Source of the DNA: Lineus longissimus
Taxonomy: Eukaryota > Nemertea > Pilidiophora > Heteronemertea > Lineidae
Assembly (NCBI RefSeq): GCF_910592395.1
Contig: NC_088322.1
Coordinates: 3,938,175-4,002,174 of the forward strand
Reading direction: 5' to 3'
Length of the DNA: 64,000 nucleotides
The number at the start of each line of letters is the position of its first letter. The stretch's first letter is position 1. The translations under genes were made by a program, and so were the position numbers. The notes under the pieces were generated by a model, which made no database searches, was not told the DNA's origin, and was given only the letters and a program-made list of their open reading frames with translations. Positions 9,547 through 18,182 of the stretch are shown piece by piece.

Positions 9547-9933
9547 ATGAGCTGGTGGCAATATAATTCGCTCCTGGCGGTACTAAGTGTAACGCTTTGC
9601 ACGCATTTCATATATTCGCAAAAACCAACTTGTAAAATATTCTCGGTGCCTTCGCGTGTTCGGATAGGAGATGTGACGACGTTGTACTGCGTTTTCACAC
9701 CCAATGTTACGTTGGAGATGGAAAAGGCGTTTTACTACCGACCGAATGTAAATTCACCTAAACCAAATGTTGTAAAACGTGTCAACGATTCACTACTGGC
9801 TGGACCATCCCATCCGGTTCATTCCCATTTCGCCCCTTCCCAAAATAAAAAAGGGGCGAAATGGGAAGGGGCGATATGGGAAGGGGCGAAATGGGAAGAC
9901 ACCGGACCATCCACTAACTGCGCTTGCGTATGA
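9547..9933 (+). CDS. Short secreted Ig-like protein, truncated and carrying a MITE insertion
   Basis: A 128-codon frame. Residues 1-25 form a good signal peptide (hydrophobic LLAVLSVTL core, then YSQ). The mature part begins like an Ig V/C2 domain: a Cys in a b-strand (TCKIF), a VRIGDVTTLYC strand with the second Cys, and an NVT glycosylation site. An intact Ig domain would need more sequence. The last third (9811-9912) is encoded by an inserted palindromic element that happens to keep the frame open, and the frame stops soon afterwards. The TATA-like box only a few bases upstream makes this ATG uncertain. It is probably a captured cell-surface immune-type gene, now a remnant. Function unknown. 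Confidence 0.45.
   Translation: MSWWQYNSLLAVLSVTLCTHFIYSQKPTCKIFSVPSRVRIGDVTTLYCVFTPNVTLEMEKAFYYRPNVNSPKPNVVKRVNDSLLAGPSHPVHSHFAPSQNKKGAKWEGAIWEGAKWEDTGPSTNCACV
9802..9912. mobile_element. ~93-bp foldback MITE with 9-bp target duplication
   Basis: The direct repeat GGACCATCC occurs at 9802-9810 and 9904-9912. Between them lies a hairpin-forming sequence whose left arm starts CCGGTTCATTCCCATTTCGC and whose right arm is its near-complement, around a short A-rich loop and with extra GGGGCGAAATGGGAA units. A 9-bp duplication suits Mutator-like elements (9-11 bp) better than hAT (8 bp). It interrupts the Ig-like gene. Confidence 0.75.
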
Positions 9934-10109
9934 TGTGTTTGTTAGGTTTGTTTAAGTGTGGACTTTCATGTATTTATCTCATTTTTGTCAAATTTTGAAA
10001 TAATCAACAATATTAACAAACTCAGGGTTCATATTTATGTATCAGGGTAAGTACGGACAAACTCACATTACTGCGTACAACATCTATCCTCTACAGAACA
10101 CAATCAAAC

Positions 10110-10670
10110 ATGGCAAGTTCAACTTTAGATAACAGAAAAAGATGTTTTGCGGATTTAACAAATGTTATTGACCTAAATGCTTGTGTCGTTAAAACAAGGG
10201 TCCTACCCCCATCATTTAATGAACATCCCCCAAACCCATTTGTTACTGAAAACAGCGCTGAAGAAGGCAACGGTGATGATTCAAACAGCGATATTAGTGT
10301 AGGGTCACTTACGTTAGAAAGATGGCAGGAGGACTGGGAATGTTCACAATGCTGCGAATATTGTGTTGAAAGATTTGGAGAAGATGCCGTTGGCTATATC
10401 TCGCAAGGTATTTTAGTGGGGTATTTACAAAACGTCGATGATGAGGCGTTTAAGAAATTCTATGACGAAACTGCGGAAAATCACGAGTGCCTGGCATGTC
10501 AAATTAAACTGGACGAAGGTGACGGGAGGGAAGAGATGTACGAAACAGTGGTGCTACACGATAATTGTACACTGGAAGATGAAATGGGCTGCGTTGAATG
10601 TGAATTTCTCATGTCGCGCTCAAATAAACGCGACGTGCAAGTTGTAGACACGATAAAGAATTTATTGTAA
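10110..10670 (+). CDS. Small Cys-rich acidic protein, unknown function
   Basis: Protein of 186 residues from the ATG at 10110. The N-terminus is basic (NRKRC) and the middle is acidic (residues 50-70). The second half has CxxC-type pairs: CSQCC and CEYC near 90, CLACQ near 135, and CVEC near 165. That is enough Cys to bind one or two zinc ions. I do not recognise the family. It stands alone between the Ig-like remnant and the bZIP gene, all on the plus strand. Its stop codon runs straight into an AATAAA signal (10670-10675), so the 3' UTR is minimal. The length and codon integrity suggest an intact gene. Confidence 0.6.
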   Translation: MASSTLDNRKRCFADLTNVIDLNACVVKTRVLPPSFNEHPPNPFVTENSAEEGNGDDSNSDISVGSLTLERWQEDWECSQCCEYCVERFGEDAVGYISQGILVGYLQNVDDEAFKKFYDETAENHECLACQIKLDEGDGREEMYETVVLHDNCTLEDEMGCVECEFLMSRSNKRDVQVVDTIKNLL

Positions 10671-10675
10671 TAAAA
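10670..10675 (+). terminator. AATAAA overlapping the stop codon
   Basis: The last A of the TAA stop (10668-10670) is the first base of AATAAA. Confidence 0.5.
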
Positions 10676-10883
10676 TATCGTATTTTTAACTTCCTGGTTA
10701 AACATTTTTATTTTTAAAACACAGACAAGGACGTCATTGTTTTTGAACTTTTCAACGTCTCAGCTGCATTTTCCCCATTTGGTGTCGGTTAGTGGCCAAC
10801 AATTGCAACAAAAAACAGTTTTGTGTATATTTTGTGTCCAGGATCATCGAAATCAATTCATTTGCATCGGAACCCTCACCAAC

Positions 10884-11504
10884 ATGACTAATAACAGCGA
10901 AAACGCATCATCAATATATTACCTTTTCGAGATGGACCTCCACAACCACCACCACCCGCGTATTAACCCACATTTCATAAAAGATGAAGGATCGGGACTA
11001 TCTGCGATTCCGGTTCCATTGGGTATGCCGATGCAATACGAGAATATAAAGCACGAAAACATCAAAACGGAGGAAATTTATTCTGCGGTAAATGCTGAAA
11101 ACACGTGTCCTATTCTCAATCCTGCTGTAACACCAAGTTCAATAGTGAAACACAAAGAAACCGTCGAAACAAGAACACCGAATGTTAAAACCGAACGTAA
11201 TATCGAAGACCTTGGCTACTGGTGTAATACGCCACCAAAAAGGATGAAAAAGACCGATTATTCATCAGCAGAACAGGCTGAAAGGATGGAACTGCGAAAG
11301 AAACGAAATCGTGAAGCTGCGGCAAAATGTCGACAACGAAAGGAGCAAAGGAGACAAGAATTGGAGGAACAAGTTGCAAGACTGGAAACTGAATTGAATG
11401 AACGTACGGACGAAGTTGACGGACTAAAACAACAAGTCGATCATTTACAGACACTTTTGTGCCTGCATGCACCTACTTGCAAAATCAAAGTTGAAGGTGA
11501 ATAA
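10884..11504 (+). CDS. bZIP transcription factor, Fos/ATF3-like
   Basis: Protein of 206 residues from the ATG at 10884. The C-terminal half is a clear bZIP. The basic region is RKKRNREAAAKCRQRK (about 138-153), carrying the N-x2-A-A-x-C-R DNA contact pattern of AP-1/ATF proteins. A zipper with Leu at about 160, 167, 181 and 188 follows, and one heptad position is Arg. The tail after the zipper (LHAPTCKI) resembles the Fos/ATF3 tail. The N-terminal half is low complexity and contains several psi-K-x-E SUMO consensus sites (IKDE, IKHE, IKTE, VKTE, and IKVE at the end). This is probably a captured metazoan AP-1 gene that dimerises with host bZIP proteins to redirect transcription. The stop overlaps AATAAA at 11503. 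Confidence 0.85.
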   Translation: MTNNSENASSIYYLFEMDLHNHHHPRINPHFIKDEGSGLSAIPVPLGMPMQYENIKHENIKTEEIYSAVNAENTCPILNPAVTPSSIVKHKETVETRTPNVKTERNIEDLGYWCNTPPKRMKKTDYSSAEQAERMELRKKRNREAAAKCRQRKEQRRQELEEQVARLETELNERTDEVDGLKQQVDHLQTLLCLHAPTCKIKVEGE

Positions 11505-11508
11505 TAAA
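11503..11508 (+). terminator. AATAAA overlapping the stop codon of the bZIP gene
   Basis: The stop TAA is 11502-11504 and AATAAA is 11503-11508; a second AATAAA lies about 45 bp further on. Confidence 0.5.
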
Positions 11509-12192
11509 CTATAAAAAATGAATACTTTGTAAAATTATAAATTGTGAATAAAATCAAACTAAAAATATATATAATAATAACACGTATTTTATTAGTACTT
11601 CCTTATGGAACCATAATATAATTTCTACATCCTTATCGGTTTGGCATTCGCATATACCACATACCCAAAACCTGTAAAATCACCTACCCGGAAGTAAAAA
11701 TACAATAGAAAATGTATTGCAACACGCTAACTTCCTCTTCAACTACCCTTACACATTTGGTCGATTTGTGTAAGGGTAAATTTTACAATGGCGAAAGGGA
11801 AGTTAGACATTTTATATAAATCCATGTACTGATATTCCGGAAGTTAGAAAAAAAGTCAGTTATCGTTCCACGATCAAAGCTGCGATGTCTGTGTCCATCA
11901 CAATGCTTCCTTCTACCTCCATATCATTGAGGAAGTTTAAAAGATGTACACAAAAATGTATTACAACACCGTAACATCCGGAAAAAAGTCGCCCGAGTGG
12001 GAGTATGATTTTTTCCACCTTCGATACACCATCTCCTGAAGAGGAAGTTAGAAATTTAAATTCATAGTACATTTGGACTTAGAGAATTTTCACCAAAATA
12101 TTTTTTGACTCTGAACAAGGAAGTTGGGATTGTAAAATATTTTTCATTGTATTTCAATCAAAATTTATAATTTTCCATGTGGGCGGTATATT
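11509..12192. other. Spacer with hairpin and repeated ETS-like words
   Basis: No convincing gene. A perfect 10-bp stem hairpin (CCCTTACACA ... TGTGTAAGGG) lies at 11748-11778. Words of the type AATGTATTACAACACNGTAAC occur near 11710 and 11955 and again near 29205. ACTTCC/GGAAGT words occur near 11598, 11690, 11735, 11801, 11838, 12050 and 12118. Confidence 0.5.
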
Positions 12193-12594
12193 CTAAACAT
12201 CTGAATTGTCAATAATTTCTTGTAGTTCTTCGAATAAATCTTCATGATAATCTAAATCGTCTGTGTATATTGTTACTTCTGGTGGTAGGAATTCGATATC
12301 GGGGTCCTGAATGGATTCTGCATCACTACCACTGTCCACTGGTTCTTCACCGGGTTCTTCTACTTTAGCCGCTGCTGACGTTTCGCTGTCAGACCAATCC
12401 CCACCCAATTCTGCGGGAACCACAGAAGGTGAGAACCCAGGTGATAGCGGTGATCTTGGTCTTTGCGTTGATTCGGGTGGTGGCGATGGTGTCCTACTTC
12501 TTGTGTAAAGTGGATAATACGGTGAACGGGGTTTATATCTTTCGTCTATGCGAATGTATCTGCCTGTGTCGATAGAAAATCGTCGTAAATTAAC
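12193..12594 (-). pseudogene. Out-of-frame C-terminal extension of the 1567-residue protein
   Basis: On the minus strand a frame without any ATG is open from 12594 to the TAA at 12193. It overlaps the last 49 bases of the large gene in another phase. Its product would be about 133 residues with clear coding character: a Pro/Ser/Arg-rich stretch (TRSRTPSPPP, RPRSPLSPG) followed by an acidic tail (EEPGEEPVDSGSD, DDLDYHEDLFEEL). With no start codon, it is best read as the former C-terminus of the large gene reached by a frameshift near 12550-12590. The shift could be programmed, a mutation or a sequencing error. A GTG-initiated 76-residue peptide (12423-12193) is the alternative. Confidence 0.45.
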
Positions 12595-15500
12595 TTATCA
12601 TTGTTCATCTCCTCCTCGCGATTCACCATATTATCTACTTCACGACTTGTAGGCGTATTTGTATACCACTTGTGTTCATCTAAAGAGGTTTGTTCAAATT
12701 GCTTGGTGATTCGTTCCATCAACTCCGCCGTTGTTGTTTTACTAACGTATGCATCGGGTTTGAGTTTGGAAGTGAAAGAAATCGGTTTCGCGGCCTCCAG
12801 GACGACATCTCTTGTGCTCTCGACTTCTGTGAGTGTATCCTGTAGGAAATTTCTGTCGATTAATACGTTTTCATCGTCACAGAATCTTTTAAACGAGTCC
12901 TGCACTTCTGTATCACTCAGCCTTAAGTCGTCGTCGTCGTCAGAATCGGGCAACGCTGTTCGCAGTCCAATATCAATTTCACTTCCTTCGGACTTTGTTT
13001 CGATTTCAACCTCTGTTTTAACTTCCGGTTCAGTTGGTTGTTCTATCGGTTGTACGGCTTCTGGGTCAGTATCTGGATCAGAGTCGGGGTCATCTCCAGA
13101 TTCTGTTTCAGATTCTGTCTCTGCACCTGTTTCTTCAGACTCAGACTCTGTTTCGGTCTCTCCCTCACCCTCAGACTCTGTTTCCGATTCTGACTCTGTT
13201 TCTGGCTCAGGCTCTGGCTCAGGTTCGGGTTCTGGTTGTGGCTCTTGTAAAGCACTTCGCGCTGCAGCTACCACCATGTCTATATGCGATGCAACGTTCA
13301 GAGGTCTGTTACCCGTATCTGCTGGCCTTCTTACGTGAATTTGCACCAAGTCGTCTATGTCAGCGCCGTTTTCTGAAACATACTCGTCTAGATAGCCCAC
13401 AATATCGATCATCTCAGCTTCGTCGTTAGAGTGTTGCGTGTACATCAAATCCTTCCTCTTTTCATTCTTTGGTGTCTCTGGTTTGTTTAGAACAGAATCG
13501 TCAAGAGAAAAGAGAAAATTATTACCACTTTCTGCCCATTTCAACGCCAATTTGCTAAGTGAATAAACGAATCGCGTTGACCAGAACTCCGGTTCCATTA
13601 ACGCAGCCAATTCACCCATGGTGATTGATCCTGTGTCATATGTGTTGTTCATAAACAGAGACAACCTATTACTGAGAAGCGTCATCACATCTTCTACGTT
13701 GCTCACGTGTATCAATTTATCCCTACTCTCCTGAGTGTATTTCTCAACTGCGTCAGGTTCAAAGGGATCGCTAGCCGTTTGTCCATCTCCACTCTCACAT
13801 GGCGAAGGATACATGTAAGCATTGCGATACACGTTAAGTGTCGCGATAAGTTTACCCACCACCATAAATTTAGGTTTGGCCGCTTCGTTATCGATAACGT
13901 ATTGTGGTACCACGTCTTCGATTCGTGTGTTTAAACTTATCGCGTACAGCCTCCTATTCGATCCCATGGAGTTGTTTTCCCATCCGCCTGTGCAGAAGCC
14001 ACGTTTACCCATTTTCGCACCAACCTCACTCGTGAACTTGTCGCTGAGCACACGACCTTTACCACCATCGGCATCGAGCAAAAGTTGACAGAGATCCAAA
14101 ATATCGAGTTTCATATACAATATGGCCTCCACCAGGAAACCGTTCATAAATGAGAACCAGTTTTGCTTATTTTTTGCGTTGTTCGAATAATGTGGGAAAG
14201 GAGCAGGCGTATTTGCAAGCACTTCAGCCCACAGTACCGTAGCCACAGTGGACTTGTTGCTTTTCGCAGAGTTGTCGCCGTTCAATTCTCTAGATTGTCT
14301 GAGTGATTCCATTACCTGTGTCAAATGCTCGCCAAGAGTTGAATCGTCGGCTGCCATACCGGTCACCAAACCCTTTGTATAGAATAGTGTATGCAAAGCA
14401 CACGCTCCTTCTTTCTGTAAACCTGTCCCGGTGTCTTTATGTTGCTGAGAATCTACCGAATGGCTGACTGTTTTGTCTTCGGGAAACTGGAAATCAATTT
14501 TCGTCTTTTTCGCAGCATTTTTCTTATCCTTATGCGACTGAATATCTTCATTGCGGATTTTCGCCACATTTTCGATAAAGACTCTGGTAATAGCGTGAAA
14601 AAACGAATCGTTGTCTTCCAAATTGGAAACGTCTCTTGGACTATTCTTTAGAGTGTTCATTCTCGTGTCAAATTCCATAGCCAGGGTATTGGACAGTAAT
14701 TTGATGATGGCTTCGCACAATTTCATCGACAATTCGCCTACACTGTCTTCGCTGGTCGCGTCACGAATACCATTATCAGGATTGGACAAAATATTCGGCG
14801 TATTGACCTTTTCCCTCGAACCGGTCGCAAACACCCTGTCGTCCATGATACTACAAAACATGACCGATTTCGCGGGGTCATGGCCAAAAAGCTGCATGAG
14901 TGTTTTGGCAAACGGCAACACCTTATTCGTATCGAGGGTGTTTATCGAAGACGAGTTTTTCAACTCTAATGTTGTGACGCTTTCGAGAGAAATCACAAGT
15001 TTCAGAAAACTCCAAAATTTCGAATGTCTCACATCCGGCGTATCGTCCTTCTGCCTGGAATTCAAAAAATCACAAGTGTCCTTGTACACAGTCGACAGAG
15101 AAATCACATCGCCACTTTTCAATCGAATATTGGTCATGCATTTGTTCACTGTGCCATCGAAAATCCCCATCGCTTCCAAGTACCTAGGTTTCACAGATTC
15201 AGCGTAGGCCTTGTAGAAATTCGCATCCCACCACGAAAGCAAATCACCAATGTATGTAGGTACCCTCACAGCCACAGTTTCGTGTTGATAAATGCTCTCC
15301 ATGTTGCGCGGGGTGATTGGTAGCAGTTGGGCGCTGTCACCACTTTTCCATCTTTCGAATGAACGCCCGAATCCACCTTTGATATCGTAGAAATTTTCCA
15401 TCTTTCTGATATTATCGACATATGTGTTAAATCTCAAGCTGTCTCTTGTCCTATTTCGATATACCCACTTTCGCTCCAATATTCCCCTGTCTTTCGGTTT

Positions 15501-17249
15501 TTCTTTTTTCCAAGTCTGATCGGTCTCCAACACGTAGGAAGCGAACAACATGATCGAATCCACTCTTCTTGCCATTTCGTCTAGAATATTATCATCACTT
15601 TCAGCCACGATCCAATAGACTGTCTGATTTTTGTCTTTGGCTATTCTATCGGGACTATTGCTCGCAAAAGTGGGCATGGGAAGGCGTTTTTCTTCGATTT
15701 CCTTCGCGAACCAAGTTTTCAAATTGTTTATGTGATATTTCACAAACTCCAACAGATTGACACCTTCAAATGTTTCTTTGTCGTGCTCTGTAGAGAACAA
15801 TTCCTTCCAAAATCCACGTCCGTCGAGTAGGGCACCGATTCCGCCTTCGCAAGTCCAACCGTTTCTTGGGGGAACATTTTGCAACATGTCATGACCGTCG
15901 AAAAACTTTTTTACCATTAGGCGAACCATCACGTCGACCCTTTCGAACACTTGAGTATATCTCATCAGATTTCCTAACTTCCTCTTCATGTAGTCATTTA
16001 CCAATAACGGATTTATACTCTGATTTTTGAACGACGTGTTCAAGCCACCCACGAGACAGCTGTCGGATAATACTGTGATAAAACGGATTAACTCCAACGA
16101 AGACCAGGTATGTATGGAAATTTGTTCATTTGATCCGTCTGTCCATTGTTTTATTTTTCCGTACACTTTGGCACATCTTTCGACCATGTTGGTCTTGACG
16201 TTGTTGATTTGTTTGAAATAGTCATCTAGAAATCCCATGTGCGTACTCACACCGTAGTCAGATTTTAACGTGTTGTAGGAATACTCCACAAAGTGAGGGT
16301 TGGCACTAGAAACAAACAGTGTAGGCAAGTCTTCGAAATTCGCCGGTAAATTCGTGTTGAAAATGCCCAAGTACCGATATAGCTTATAGGCGTCGCCACC
16401 ACCGCCCTGAGCACCGATGGTCGATAGGTCTGGCTTATTGGCAAATTCGTTGGTCATGTGAAGTACCCTTTCGAAAAACATGCCCAATTCATTCTGTAAA
16501 TCGGGCATAGACTCCTCCACCAGTGATTTGATCGCTGTACGTGTACCTTTGATTATATTTTGCATATCTTTCTCAACAAACGACTCCGTAAAGCTGTGAA
16601 TGAGATATTCGAAATTTTTGCAACTCGTGTACTGTTGTTTGTCCCTTTCGTCATCCAGTTTTGCGTTTCTGTCAATTTGGTCCCTATTCGTAACTGCACT
16701 GGTGGCCGTGGACAACAGGGGGTCGTCAGTTTTACGGTTGTATCCCTTTTGACTCGGGGCCAATTTCATGATGTCTTTTTTCTGACTTTGTGTCAATAAG
16801 GTATTTCGTAATTTTGATGGAAACGAATCAATTTCACTGACACACGTTTCTAACTTATTCGCAATTTCATTGAGTAGGATCAACGCCGTCGGTCTGTCGT
16901 ACATGCTACTTTGGGTCCCAGCAGATATGGCCAACTCCTCGGATTGTAAGCGGAACATTTCGCCAAAAGTTATAATATCATTCACATACACGAGCAACAC
17001 TTTGATGAGGGAAGTGAGATTTTTCACAGATTTCGATCGCTTGTCAAAATCTTCTATCAATTTCTTGATTTTCGCACGCTTGTTTACTTCCAAGTGTTGT
17101 TGATACGTCTTTACCAGTGCATCGGAATAAATTCCACAACCGTTGAGAAATTCAGAAGGGCCATTTTTATTCGCCACAACACTATTGGCGATTTCCACGA
17201 GTTTTGCATTCAAAGTGAACGAGTGAGATTCGATAAATTTCGTACCCAT
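12546..17249 (-). CDS. Large 1567-residue protein, unrecognised (structural or tegument candidate)
   Basis: The longest gene in the window, a single unbroken frame. The first ~1250 residues are mixed helical sequence without motifs I recognise. The C-terminal ~250 residues are low complexity: a PEPEPE then ESE/ETE repeat tract around residues 1330-1400, followed by acidic and Ser-rich blocks with VKTE-type SUMO sites. Size and position next to another minus-strand gene suit a capsid or large tegument protein, and the major capsid protein is one possibility, but I cannot confirm either from motifs. The start at 17249 overlaps the end of the upstream gene by 40 bp. The C-terminus appears to continue in another frame (12594-12193). 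Confidence 0.7.
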   Translation of the reverse strand: MGTKFIESHSFTLNAKLVEIANSVVANKNGPSEFLNGCGIYSDALVKTYQQHLEVNKRAKIKKLIEDFDKRSKSVKNLTSLIKVLLVYVNDIITFGEMFRLQSEELAISAGTQSSMYDRPTALILLNEIANKLETCVSEIDSFPSKLRNTLLTQSQKKDIMKLAPSQKGYNRKTDDPLLSTATSAVTNRDQIDRNAKLDDERDKQQYTSCKNFEYLIHSFTESFVEKDMQNIIKGTRTAIKSLVEESMPDLQNELGMFFERVLHMTNEFANKPDLSTIGAQGGGGDAYKLYRYLGIFNTNLPANFEDLPTLFVSSANPHFVEYSYNTLKSDYGVSTHMGFLDDYFKQINNVKTNMVERCAKVYGKIKQWTDGSNEQISIHTWSSLELIRFITVLSDSCLVGGLNTSFKNQSINPLLVNDYMKRKLGNLMRYTQVFERVDVMVRLMVKKFFDGHDMLQNVPPRNGWTCEGGIGALLDGRGFWKELFSTEHDKETFEGVNLLEFVKYHINNLKTWFAKEIEEKRLPMPTFASNSPDRIAKDKNQTVYWIVAESDDNILDEMARRVDSIMLFASYVLETDQTWKKEKPKDRGILERKWVYRNRTRDSLRFNTYVDNIRKMENFYDIKGGFGRSFERWKSGDSAQLLPITPRNMESIYQHETVAVRVPTYIGDLLSWWDANFYKAYAESVKPRYLEAMGIFDGTVNKCMTNIRLKSGDVISLSTVYKDTCDFLNSRQKDDTPDVRHSKFWSFLKLVISLESVTTLELKNSSSINTLDTNKVLPFAKTLMQLFGHDPAKSVMFCSIMDDRVFATGSREKVNTPNILSNPDNGIRDATSEDSVGELSMKLCEAIIKLLSNTLAMEFDTRMNTLKNSPRDVSNLEDNDSFFHAITRVFIENVAKIRNEDIQSHKDKKNAAKKTKIDFQFPEDKTVSHSVDSQQHKDTGTGLQKEGACALHTLFYTKGLVTGMAADDSTLGEHLTQVMESLRQSRELNGDNSAKSNKSTVATVLWAEVLANTPAPFPHYSNNAKNKQNWFSFMNGFLVEAILYMKLDILDLCQLLLDADGGKGRVLSDKFTSEVGAKMGKRGFCTGGWENNSMGSNRRLYAISLNTRIEDVVPQYVIDNEAAKPKFMVVGKLIATLNVYRNAYMYPSPCESGDGQTASDPFEPDAVEKYTQESRDKLIHVSNVEDVMTLLSNRLSLFMNNTYDTGSITMGELAALMEPEFWSTRFVYSLSKLALKWAESGNNFLFSLDDSVLNKPETPKNEKRKDLMYTQHSNDEAEMIDIVGYLDEYVSENGADIDDLVQIHVRRPADTGNRPLNVASHIDMVVAAARSALQEPQPEPEPEPEPEPETESESETESEGEGETETESESEETGAETESETESGDDPDSDPDTDPEAVQPIEQPTEPEVKTEVEIETKSEGSEIDIGLRTALPDSDDDDDLRLSDTEVQDSFKRFCDDENVLIDRNFLQDTLTEVESTRDVVLEAAKPISFTSKLKPDAYVSKTTTAELMERITKQFEQTSLDEHKWYTNTPTSREVDNMVNREEEMNNDKLIYDDFLSTQADTFA

Positions 17250-17974
17250 GTCCCTTTTCCATTTTTCGGCCTTTTCAATTCGGTACTCGTGTAGAGTACA
17301 TTGACCTTTTTAAATTTATTCAAAATGGCGGTCGGGAGTTTATTTGTCAGAATTGTTGGGATGTTTGGCGATTCGGACATATAAGTAGAACTGTCCAAAG
17401 CGGGCAACGATAACAAAGCTACACGCCACGCAATAGATGGGAAGTGGTTTTCGGAGACTGTGCGGTTGAATTCTGCGTTTGGACACTTGTGATCTGAGAT
17501 ATAAGCACAATTTTTCTCCACAAAGGTCTTGTAGTAGATATTCGTGCCATCTTTTTCGATTAGAAACAAATGTATGTAAGGGCAACATGGTCTGCGAGGT
17601 ACAAAAACCTGTAAGCTGTCCGACCTGCTAGAATAGGTGACAAAAATCCCCGTTGATGACCAAACAGATTTATCGTCCAAGAGATAAGTGCCCGTGTGAA
17701 CTCCGAAAGCATCTGTGACCTGGTGAATCTTTTCAAATTTATCCCCGCCACCACCACCACCACCGCTGTTTATCAATTTATCCACCACGTCTGTCTGCGA
17801 AGTAGTCGATCCGTGGTAGGCCTTCATTTCGTAAAGTATCCCATAATCAGAATAATTTACATTAGGCTCGTCCCACTGCTCAGGGCCTTGTAAATTTCCG
17901 GACAGGTACCACTGCGAACCAGGCACGTAGGCTGAGCGAGTTTCCATAGCCGCTACCGCTGCTGTACTGGCCAT
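17210..17974 (-). CDS. 254-residue protein, unrecognised (possible capsid/triplex-size component)
   Basis: It lies just upstream of the 1567-residue gene on the same strand and overlaps its start by 40 bp, so the two are probably co-transcribed. The protein has an aromatic N-terminal region, a Gly7 tract near residue 70 and b-rich sequence (FVTYSSRSDSLQVFV). It has no signal peptide or membrane span. Its first ATG (17974) lies one base from the ATG of the divergent gene at 17976; the in-frame ATG at 17947 is an alternative start. Function unknown. Confidence 0.6.
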   Translation of the reverse strand: MASTAAVAAMETRSAYVPGSQWYLSGNLQGPEQWDEPNVNYSDYGILYEMKAYHGSTTSQTDVVDKLINSGGGGGGGDKFEKIHQVTDAFGVHTGTYLLDDKSVWSSTGIFVTYSSRSDSLQVFVPRRPCCPYIHLFLIEKDGTNIYYKTFVEKNCAYISDHKCPNAEFNRTVSENHFPSIAWRVALLSLPALDSSTYMSESPNIPTILTNKLPTAILNKFKKVNVLYTSTELKRPKNGKGTWVRNLSNLTRSL

Positions 17975-17975
17975 A

Positions 17976-18182
17976 ATGTTCGACGCAGATGATTTTTTAG
18001 CATGTATTACGGTAGACTACGATGCCGTTGTGGGTAACATGGAAAATGAAATGGCCAAGATAAACTCGGTGCGACGTAAATATGTAAAAAATGGCAAGAG
18101 ACACTTTTCGATGGACGAAATAACTGCTAGCACTTGCAAGCGGGCAACGAATAGATGTCGAACACACGAATTCGTTGTATAA
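17976..18182 (+). CDS. N-terminal piece of a frameshifted gene
   Basis: A 68-codon frame (beginning MFDADDF) that ends at TAA 18180-18182 inside a basic segment. The 577-codon frame that follows overlaps it and continues with the same basic, Lys/Asn/Tyr-rich character. That suggests a one- or two-base indel near 18124-18182 in a single gene spanning 17976-19908. It starts one base from the divergent minus-strand gene. On its own it has no recognisable domain. Confidence 0.45.
   Translation: MFDADDFLACITVDYDAVVGNMENEMAKINSVRRKYVKNGKRHFSMDEITASTCKRATNRCRTHEFVV

Noticed and set aside
12601-13429. Plus-strand frames (245 and 131 codons) rich in Ser or Leu/Gln
   Set aside because: Antisense shadows of the E/S/P repeat tract in the 1567-residue gene.
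12546-17249. Naming the 1567-residue protein as major capsid protein
   Set aside because: Size fits but no family-specific motif could be verified by eye; the acidic repeat C-terminus is atypical.
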